Part shown: positions 55,001 to 64,000 of the stretch, one piece after another
How the letters are laid out: each line of letters starts with the position of its first letter
How positions within the stretch are numbered: position 1 is the first letter of the stretch
Assembly: GCA_029532625.1 (NCBI GenBank)
Contig: JARFXM010000011.1
Coordinates: 3,299,501 to 3,363,500 of the forward strand
Source of the DNA: Lomentospora prolificans
Lineage: Eukaryota; Ascomycota; Sordariomycetes; Microascales; Microascaceae
Direction: 5' to 3'
DNA: 64,000 bases
Notes under the pieces: generated by a model
The model's database searches: none
The model's input: the letters and a program-made list of their open reading frames with translations, nothing else
Told to the model about the DNA's origin: nothing
Translations under genes and position numbers: made by a program

Positions 55001-55330
55001 GGGTTAACGAAAATGCGCGATACCGGTGCAGCTCGCCAACGTCCCACGACGGCATCGGGTTCGCCATCCGTACCCATGCGGGCGCCGGGTCGATCAAAGT
55101 TACAGGACCTACAGTACTATGAAGGCGGCGCCGGTGACGGTGCGCACAGGGATCGCCGCTCCTCCGACGACTACGTCGAGATCAACAAGGGCGACGCCAG
55201 TGATCCAAGCTTTGTCAAGGTCGGGTACTCTGGTGAGCCCGAAGGTGCGCTGTCTGGAGATCAACCAAAGAGAGGGCGAGGTGGAGGTGGAGGTACCGGG
55301 AGCATCTTTCGAGTATTGAGACGGGGATGA
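52048..55330 (+). CDS. Caspase-like / rhodanese-like fusion protein
   Basis: Six exons, 52048-52119, 52212-52301, 52369-52679, 52743-52772, 52825-54085 and 54143-55330, give 983 residues. All junctions are in frame, and exon 4 is only 30 nt. The N-terminal half (about 55-290) is a clan CD caspase-like domain. The His is in YYGGHARID (His145) and the Cys in LLDCCAGAAS, matching the metacaspase-type D-x-C-x-G at Cys190. A Pro/Ser/Thr-rich linker of about 300 residues follows. The C-terminal half (about 625-760) is a rhodanese/Cdc25-like domain, with VLLLDLRTQTDFERSHIRGA and the active-site loop CIVFYSRGLESAS. Ser703 stands where the catalytic Cys is expected, so this domain is probably inactive. 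The tail to 983 is polar. Similar fungal genes are often loosely annotated as tyrosine phosphatases. Protease activity and biological role are not known. Confidence 0.78.
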
Positions 55331-58300
55331 TCTGATACAAGTTCACAATATAACCCCATTTCGGCAAAGGCTGGGCGAGTTCCCATTTCAGTTGGGGCTC
55401 CTCAACCTCTTCACGTTTTGACGAACTCGACTCATAACGGCCGTCAATCTGTGTTCACCGTGTCTATCGGGGGTTCTACATTCCTTTTGTCGCTCATGGG
55501 GGTTAGTACCTAGCGTCAGTGGCAGGCCTTAGTGGGGACGAGCTGAGGATACTATGGAGTGATGGACAGACCGCTGAGGAATCGGCGCATATGCTCTTGT
55601 TAGCTCACAGGATGGGCGGTCCCGGGAAGAACCTAACGAGCAGCTGAAAGTTCCTCTCGGAACCAACGACGATTCGGATGTTACGCAATATTTTCTGCTT
55701 TTTCATGGGTTATATCATGTGGCGTACTATGGTGGTCGATGATTCTCCCTGTACCGACAAGGTTCACAGGATACTACAGATTCCTGAAAGGCATAGCTCA
55801 CGGCGTTTGATGGCTTTAAGTCTCTCTACCTCCCCCCCACCACCTTTCTTTCTTTTGCCAATGTCCGAAATAGATTTGGAGCGACTAAAATAAGAAGTTT
55901 TGATCTATCGCCTGTGGGCGGACAGGGATGGCGTCTTCCTCGTCTTTACGTCTCTCCCGATACTAGCGCAGCCCAAGTCGTTCTTAGGTTTCGTAGGTTT
56001 CGTAAACTTTCTGGGCATGCTGAAGATCGTATGGAGTTGGTGCGTCCGCCTCGTTCCGGGCTAACGCCGGTGCTTCTGGGGAAGCGGTGTCGTCTCTGAG
56101 GCTAGGCTTGTCTTTGACGGTAAGAAGTTTTGGAGAGTTTCGCTTGTTGCAAGGGTCCATAAAAGTTCAGGGTATCGGTGTCAAAGATACGTTTACCCAC
56201 AGCTGTCCAAATCTGGCATGCTTGACCTTTTACGCCTGGCCCAAAGGAGCTTGGGGAGTGAGGTCTTCACCGTGGGGTGGGCCTCGTGCCATGGGCAGAG
56301 AGAGGAAGGTACTTGCGGATACTCGATGGCCCTTTTGGGACCACCAGGAAAGTCAAAGTGGAGAGGGAGTGGGTGAAAGGAGCCGTGTATCCAGATGTTC
56401 GCCGCCGACCGGAAGCAGAGGACAAAAGCGGGAGGCTGGGTAGTAACGGGAAGTTTCGTGTGAGCTGAGACTCTTTCGCCTCGTATTGGATCTCCCCTCG
56501 AGCCATGTTTCACGGTAGAGGAGGATTTTGTCTCTGTGGGCATGGAGAGACATTGACTTGGGTGCCGCCGTGGCAACGAGACCGTCATGTCCGGATCAAC
56601 AAAGAAAGGTTTCGCAGAGCAAGATGTGAATATCGAGAGGCTGGGAGGGAGACAACTGGAAACTCGGCTTCGTCGGGTGGTGGAAGCAGTGTCAAGGTCG
56701 TGTCACTAGTGGTTTGACGGGCTACACAAGACGGCTGATGGACGGTCAATGCCTGCCAGCTTCTGTGTCCGGCAGGATCACCTCGAGAGTTGGGCGTCTG
56801 AGCACCGCCCTACGGACATCCGAAAAGGTGACATGCGGGCCAATCATTCTAATCAAGCTTTGGGCCCGTCTCGATCGCGGACACGGCTCGGCACTACGCC
56901 TGGGGATGGATGTGGATGCGCCTCTTGCCCCTTCTCTTACTGGTTGGCCTCTCCTCTCAGTAACATCTTTTATTCAAGGTCGATCCAGTCCCGTCTTGGG
57001 AAAGAACGACGATCCATTTCAAAGGAATGGAGGCTCCGGGGTTAGGCACTTTGTAGGGGCCTAGGATGGTGGCGAACTGAAAACCCCAAGGAGGAAAGAA
57101 AAGAGACATCGAGATGGAGCCAAAAGGTTGAGAAACTTGATGAGCCTGCCCCGAGGCTAGAGTTCGCTCCTGACGTTTCCAGTGGGACACCGATGGCTCT
57201 CTGAACGCTCTTGTGGGGAAAAGGCCCCGCCCTCTCGTATGAACAGACGCTATGATGGACCGGACTCGTCAAGGGCAACCTCGAAGCCATATCATATCGG
57301 GTGTGGTGCGGACTCAAAGCTGGATATAGCCTTTCGCCTTGTCTTCAGTCGATCACCTTGTTATTGCTTCTTTCGGCAAGAAGACGGCTCCTCTGAAGAA
57401 GCGGGATCCACAGCTGAAGATTTCATCAGAACCGGGGCGTGTATGCAATGTGCGTGTCGCCGGGGAGAGAGCTGTTTTTGTGTCTTTGGCTGTGGAGAAA
57501 GCAACTGGAGACGGGGCGTGCTGCATCTCTTCAGGCGTAAGGCTGTCTCTCTCTTTCGAAGATCGTCGTCTCCGCCTGGAAGTGGACACCAGTGGCAGAA
57601 GTAGAGTATACTTGTGTGTGTCCTGGATGGAGACTCGGCCGGAGTTGAAGAGAGTCATGATTGCTTTTTCCTCGACACACCCGCAATCTTCACAAACGAT
57701 CGATCCCTTTTGGGAAATAGGCGTGTCTCTAAGCGCAAGGCACCGCTCATGAGGACCTCACTTCTTTGGTTTCCTGACCTAGAGGGGTCTCGTCGAGGAA
57801 CAGGCGACCGCGCATTCAGCAAAGGCTCACCCCTCCCAAAACACCAAAACAACAAGTAGACACCTTTTACGTTGCGCCAGAAACCGCCGCAAGCTTTTCG
57901 TCCCAATCCCGATTCAAGAGGCTGGCACCTCTTTTGCATTTGTCCCACTGTTTCTACCAAAACCTCACGAGCATGGGTCTATGATAGTCCAAACTCGCCT
58001 AGCAAAGCAGGCTAGTAGAGACATGGCCTACCACGCCATCACGAACTAGAGGCGGGTCTATTGGCAAGCGTCGTGAAATCCTTGCCGCGGCGGCACCGCA
58101 GCGCAGAGGTTCGTGGCAATACACCCCCTTCTTTTCCGCCCCGTTCGCCTCTCAAGGAAGCGGATCGATTGTAGGTCCTAGTTTTGACCTTGCTAAGTCT
58201 TAAAAGAGGCAGCCGCGGCGCCCCGGCAAACTTTAACACTGTCAACCCTGTCGGGGAAATTCGTCGCCGCTGTCAGCCTTTTCTGGCGTACGCTTGACGA

Positions 58301-58353
58301 GTCATCTGCCCTGTCTAGGCTGGGGAAGGGTAGGTTGGCTTGTTCTACGCGGG

Positions 58354-58366
58354 CCCCCCCCCCCCC
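58354..58366. repeat. Poly-C run of 13
   Basis: An uninterrupted C run followed directly by GGGGG. Length is prone to sequencing error. Confidence 0.85.
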
Positions 58367-61300
58367 GGGGGCGTTGATGGCTGCTTCTCTTTCACCCGCC
58401 ATGCCACGGGCGTCTCATCATCAGATTCTCAACGGTGAGAGTGGTGACCTTTTGTTCTGGCGCTGATAGAACTTTGGTTTACCCCGTGAGATACGAGAGT
58501 GTACTCTCCTAAGAAGGCTGAACGGATGGTTGAAGCTTGCCGATCGTCAGATCAGACACCGAGGAGCACACTATGATCAGGCCAGAGCCCTAGCTAGCCA
58601 TATTGGGAAACCCTAGGTTACGGCCAAGAAAGCGTCAGTCTCGGTGCCATCTTGTGTTGTCAGAGTGATGGTGGCTTGACTCACCTTCCGACGAGTGTTT
58701 ACATCTCATATGATAGGTGGTGAATAAGGATACCTTGACTCGATACTTTCTCGAGGAGACATTGACGTTTATTTCTAGATCACTGAAGACGGTAGTGCCC
58801 TCAGGGCTAGACGCCAGGGCGAGTAAGAAAGTTTGGGGAAGGGGGGCTTAAATTCGGGCAACAGCCATCGTGAGCGAGACTTTTAAGAGATGTAGCGCTC
58901 TTTTAGGTCGGCTGAAGAGCCTTAGTGGTGGATAATGCCGCCCTCGAAAGTAGGTCGGCAATGCTGAGAGAGATCATGATATTACGATCTGTCAATTATC
59001 CTTGGTGCCAGAGTAGGCAGCTTGGCATCAAATGCTGCTCGTTCATCCTGCCGTCAACTGCCTCTCACGTTATTCTCCCCGTTACAACCGAGACCGGGGC
59101 TCCGCCTAGCGATCTGAAATGAGCAGGTGTCATCCATCAACACCCGACGACACAGAGGTTGCGATCACCGCTATCGGAATCCTGCCGCGAGCAGAGCTCA
59201 CAGCTATCGTTGTTCGTTCCAGTCAACGAATGAGCGTTAATTTGCAGTGATCCGGAAGAAACAGTACCGAGATCCATGTCCAACGTTCCTGATTGGGTGA
59301 GATCCTATTTGCAGCGCCCGGCTCGAAAGCCACGAGGAAAGGTGCGAGGAGCTTGCTTTTTCCAGTGCCCAGTTCTCTTCTTTACTCGATAGCATACAGA
59401 CAGAGGCGTCTTCAGGCCGAGCATGTAGAGGCATCGGCAGAATTGACCAGGGTAATGATCCATACTTTTGTTCTTCCACTAGTAATCTTCTCTGAGTGAA
59501 GGGAATGGCCGTGATATTCTCCGGTGACTAGTCTGCTCTCCTCTCCTCGCCCGCGGAAATGAAGCGACTGTACCGGATTCTTGGGCCAGTTCTGTATCTC
59601 GGATGCAATCCAAGATAGCATCAATATCTGCCCGGAGGAAAAAGGAAGAAAAACAGATAAACGAACATTTCTAACACCACGTCCGTAAAACACTCCAAGA
59701 CAACCGCCATTTCCCAATTCAAATGAACCGAGCGAACCCAATTCCAGGTCTTGTCCGGGCCATATCCCTTTTTTATTCACCCGGAAAAGGATATTGGTTG
59801 CAGAAGATGTAGGCATCATCAGAGACATGGGCGCTGACAATGGAAATTAATAAACAAACGTGTTCTTGTCCGATGGAGATGGGCGGGATAAAGAAAGCCT
59901 GTCAGCTCTTCCATTGTCTCAGACCTCTTTCATATAGAAAACCCCCACCCGTTTTGTCTTCAACTTGGTTCCTGAAACCCTCATCTCCCTCTAGCCTTCT
60001 TGGGCTGTCTAGCCTCGTAGGTCACTTCTTCGAAGCGACGAAATCTGGCCATGTCCGCACTCGCGGCTATGTTATGATCTGGCCTAGTAGGACGATTCTG
60101 AAAGGCTTACTTTTTAAAAGCCCGCAGGGCTCTTCGCGGAAGCCCAGCAGCGTCGAAGGCTTATCCAAGGACACAGCCCAGATTCCGTCCCGGAGCGGCC
60201 TTGGTGTGAGAGGTCCACCGAGGCCATGTACGTGAGCCGAAAAGGTTATCCATTCATTTGGAAACCTGCATTTCGTATCCCATCATGGTCCCTCAAGCCC
60301 CCTTTGCGTCGAGACGCCTTCAAGTCTTTGTACGCCCAAGACCAGTCTTGATCCAATCGCCTCTCGATTCCACCTGGCCCACTGCCCCATCAAGTATCCA
60401 AAATAGCACTTCCCAATCCCGTACAACGGAATCAGGTAGCAAAGATGCGTATAACTTACGAAAAGAAGGCGCGCCTTGATGTGAACCGACAGAAGAAACC
60501 CATAATACGTCGGAATAAGAACATGAATGGGAAGGAGTGCAGACGCAACCGTTACACGTAGTATATGTGTGTGATAGAATGCCGGAAAGCCAGATCTATC
60601 TCTTTTTTGGTCCGCCAACTCCGTAGATTCTGACTGCATCTTTTACGCCCACTCTGTTGTCCGACCATTCCCCCACCAGATTCACCATGCATCAGCCCGT
60701 GGCGGTGTGAGCATTTCTTTCTTTTGGCGTTGTCTCGCTCGCTCACCTGTGGCCGAAGGAGAAGATAGAATGCAGCTACCACCACGTTACCGGATCCCGG
60801 AAAACGGTTTAGGAACCGCCGAGTATGTCGGGTGTGTCTCTGCCGGCCCCATCTCTAAGCATTGCCTGACCTCGCGCTGGTCAACGTTGCCTCAACAACC
60901 CACGAGACATCAGAGTCTGCCAATGAGTTGGAAAGGAGATACGACATCATCCCGCTGCATGTCTCTGTACCTCGTACCGCTCACTAGGCCATTTCTCTCT
61001 GCCCGTTCATTCGTGTAGCCAGCTGGACGCTAAAACACAAGCCCGAGTGACGCAAGGAACAGGCTGGGGTTCCTGATCATTCCAAATTTCGCAACTCGAC
61101 GTAAGCTCTTCATTGAGGTAGTGCAGCGTCCAAGATGACATCGCTGGAAGTCATGCTGTGCTATGAGAAGGCACCGACGTCGAGAGGCATAGGACGTAGA
61201 GTGCAGGGCACAGACGTCAAAACACCCACCTGACACCGTTTCTTAAAACACCAACCCTAAAAAAGGACATCATAAGAAGGCTGGGTCTAGACGAAAATAG

Positions 61301-62795
61301 AAACATGGCAGCACGATGCTATCATCATGATTCCGTTAGACGGCTTCATCTTCTTCTTAAGTTAGCAACATAAACGACGCAACCGTGAACTCCAATACAC
61401 CGGGTCCCTTGCTGTTGCCGGTAATACTGTGATACTTGTCACACTGATCTCGTTCTTCCACGAGCGGTCCTCGCTGCTTCTTCATATGGCTCGGAATAGT
61501 CCGCAGTGACGGGAGTCCACTTCCAATGAGGCCATGATACTAGACGAATGGGACCTTAATCATTATTTCACCAGTCCCTGCTGGGGGAGGCCGGAAAAAA
61601 AGAGTAACGCCGCGTATTCCCAAACGGGCCCTGTCGTCTCCCGTGTTACCGATAGCCACATAGCAAATCAAGTTCTTACCATTGCGTCAGCTAGAGTGCA
61701 CAAGGATGAGCGCTTGGCTCTTAGCTTCGGGCGTGGATTGAGTCTTCGATGTCCGAAATTTTGTCCTCAAGGTTCCTAATCTTGAATGAATGGGCTATTG
61801 GAGACTTGTGCTACTTTACCTACGGTAGGTTTGTATGTTTGCGTTTGCGTACGGAGTGGACTCCGAAGAAGATATGGTCAAGTAATAGTTTAAAATACCT
61901 TGGTTAATATCGGTGTTAGAGTTCGCGTCATCTCAAATGATAAGCGCCGAGTGTCTAGAGCTCCAAGTATCACGACCGCGTGGCGTGACCGCTATAGCTT
62001 TTCGAACAGAATCGGAACATGAAATTGCCGAGCATATGGAAGGAGCCTTCGGCCGAACTCTCTCAGGCGAAAGTTACGTGGTCATTCCAGGGAAATTTAC
62101 CTGCCCTCGTGGGAAGTTCCACGGTGTGACTGTCATCAATGGCTGACAACAACCTTCATCGATCCGAGAGATGGTATTAAGGTGTTAAGCGAAGTTGACT
62201 GCCAGGAGGGTTTACTAAACTGCCCCGTATTCTCGAGCCGACGGTTCGACCGCCGTTCGAGGCAGCTGTCCCCGGCGAGGTGGCTCCGAAGAGCAGCGCA
62301 TGAAACACCGTAGGACAAAGCCAAGATATATCGTAACACACGGAAAGCTCAGTGAAGAATATACTGGCAACTTTTGACCAAGAAAAGTTGGGCAGCCGCG
62401 AAGAAATCCCGGCCCAGACCAGACGCATAAGCCTTGAGCCTGAGACTGTCGTGGATTTTCAGACATCCGACGAGCGGGTCCCCAGAGAAGTGGGCATATA
62501 TTTGGAGTCCTAGTGATTTGACAGGGCGACATATTTCGGAATTGCGGTCATGTTACGGAGCGCCGTATACCAACCGGTATCTAGATTCCGCCCAGTCGGA
62601 TGGTCGTTAGGACTGTGAAGCCTGGGTTGTTGCACTCAAGTGTGCTGGCTAGCACCGGCATCTTGGCTGTGGCGAAAACGCGGTTTGCAGAGCCTGTAAG
62701 CCGGAAGTCGCAGTCGCCGTAAAATGGATGTCGCTCCGTGGCTTATCTCGTCGTCTGCAGAACCACTTGTGAGACAAGGAAACCGGGTACTAGAG

Positions 62796-62815
62796 ACACA
62801 CACACACACACACAC
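62796..62815. repeat. (AC)10 microsatellite
   Basis: Ten uninterrupted AC dinucleotides. Suitable as a variable marker but with no evident function. Confidence 0.9.
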
Positions 62816-64000
62816 CCACACAACAGGTACACAATAGCCCGCAACTGGGAGTGCGTCTCTCGCCCACAAAAAGTAGGCTATTTACAGACCAAAGTGGGAG
62901 AGCTGACTTGGAGACACTTCATGAGCCGCTCTCTCACTGCCCATCTCGACTCTTTGCTCGCTCCTTAAATCTGGAGCTCAACTCCACACTCGTTGATCGT
63001 CCGTTGGCTCAGGTCCAACGAATCTAGGGGCAGAGCTAAACATACTCCCGGGCCAGGCACCTACGAGCGCAGAAGCATATGGAGTATCCTCATGTAACAC
63101 GATTCCTCCCTTGACTCTACCCAAGTGTTGCTTATTGGACGAGCTGGGCTCACCCCTTGCAAACTAAGCCTCTATCGACCTGCAAGAAAAGCATCGTCTT
63201 CCTAGCCTAGAATAACTAATTACCCCTACACTCCCTTCTCCCCTCCCGTAAATGTTGCGGGTTGGGGCCATGCGGCGAAGAGTAGTGTAGTTGATCGAGC
63301 TTGAAGCCTCATGTGATCTAGGCAATTCCAAGCTCAATGATCGCAGGGAGGGGTAAGCTGTTCCGCTTTGTATGATGCTCCCTTCCGCCCGGCCCAGGCT
63401 AGTTTGTCCTTGGAAAAGCACAGTGTTACACACCAATTGGCTCCAAAATTGCAGCACGGAGGATCCAATATCTGAACAAGGCGCGGCAGCCAGGGTCCTC
63501 GCAAGCTTCCCCGAACATGTCAGAGAGGTGTGATGGGGGACACCAGGAGAGGGGTTGGTCCATATAATTAGTGACACACCCGATGGACAGGCCGGATGCA
63601 ACTGTGCCAAAAGGATGAATGACAGGGAGAATGGCCCCTGGCACCGGCAGTTACAACGCAATAATTGAACGTCCACCTCCCGCGGGCTGGTAGCGAGGAG
63701 CGGGAATGCGCCAACGCTAGTAATGAGCATACATGTTGAGGAAAAAGACCGCTTGGTGGCCTCTGAAACACAACTCAATACTCTGGAGGCGAAAGCATGA
63801 ACGACTAATCGTGGCTCAGCTCGGCGGATACGTCCTTTGGAGGAAGGTGAGTTTGTTTCGTCGCTTCAATTCAAAGTACAGGATGAAATGGGGTTTTGCG
63901 GACGATGACGAATCCTTGCACCTTTGAGGAGAGGACCTCGGAAAGGTGGAGGACGAAACACACATGCCAGAGCAAATCACCCTGGGCAGGGATGCGCTTT

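Larger units (their letters stand above)
55331..64000. other. 8.7-kb region with no supportable gene
   Basis: Many overlapping ORFs of 60-200 codons occur on both strands, but none has recognisable domains, and ORFs of this size are expected by chance at this base composition. The longest candidates are 118 codons at 56087-56443, 137 codons at 57339-57752 (TTG start) and 204 codons at 63164-63778 on the minus strand. No terminal repeats, transposase or tRNA was noticed. It may be a decayed transposon island, a region of non-coding transcripts, or genes with many short exons that I could not resolve. Confidence 0.4.

Noticed and set aside
57339..57752. 137-codon ORF with TTG start
   Set aside because: Somewhat protein-like composition, but ORFs of this length are expected several times by chance in a window of this size, and no motif was recognised. 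Left as a candidate only.
62796..62815. AC repeat as a possible CRISPR or telomere-like element
   Set aside because: A simple dinucleotide microsatellite with no spacers and no telomere unit (TTAGGG).

Overview
The window reads as nuclear DNA of a filamentous ascomycete, most likely a Sordariomycete. Most genes carry short introns of about 50-120 nt with GT-AG ends. They sit 200-1,000 bp apart on both strands, and the recognisable proteins are conserved eukaryotic housekeeping proteins of fungal type. I cannot name the genus. No rRNA, tRNA, CRISPR array or intact transposon was recognised.

Layout. 1-5.5 kb: RNase P/MRP subunit POP3 and an unknown disordered protein. 5.5-8.5 kb: a divergent pair of 60S biogenesis genes, NOC3 and NIP7. 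8.8-16 kb: glutamate 5-kinase (PRO1), mitochondrial protease ATP23, an Aurora kinase and TIP41. 16.3-20.4 kb: a serine/arginine-rich nuclear-type protein with a sororin-like tail and the mitochondrial DEAD-box helicase MRH4. 21-28 kb: a PQ-loop vacuolar amino acid transporter, a monocarboxylate-type MFS transporter and an MMT-type cation diffusion facilitator. 28.8-34 kb: xylulokinase, splicing factor CWC15, exosome subunit RRP45 and an Arl3/ARFRP1 GTPase. 35-39.5 kb: an unrecognised polytopic membrane protein and a small Ser-rich protein. 42.4-51 kb: a Cas1-type glycan O-acetyltransferase, an FAD-linked oxidase of the aldonolactone oxidase superfamily and PBN1 of the GPI mannosyltransferase I complex. 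52-55.3 kb: a caspase-like/rhodanese-like fusion. 55.3-64 kb: a long stretch with no supportable gene.

How the genes relate. There is no metabolic operon or secondary-metabolite cluster. Six genes in the first 33 kb act in RNA processing or ribosome synthesis (POP3, NOC3, NIP7, MRH4, CWC15, RRP45), and two divergent promoters (NOC3/NIP7 and CWC15/RRP45 side) may co-express neighbours. The least ordinary gene is the 983-residue caspase-like/rhodanese-like protein at 52-55.3 kb. It keeps a His/Cys protease dyad but has Ser where a rhodanese or Cdc25 enzyme has its catalytic Cys.

Exon boundaries were chosen by hand from splice-site sequence, reading-frame continuity and expected family sequence. 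None was tested against transcripts.
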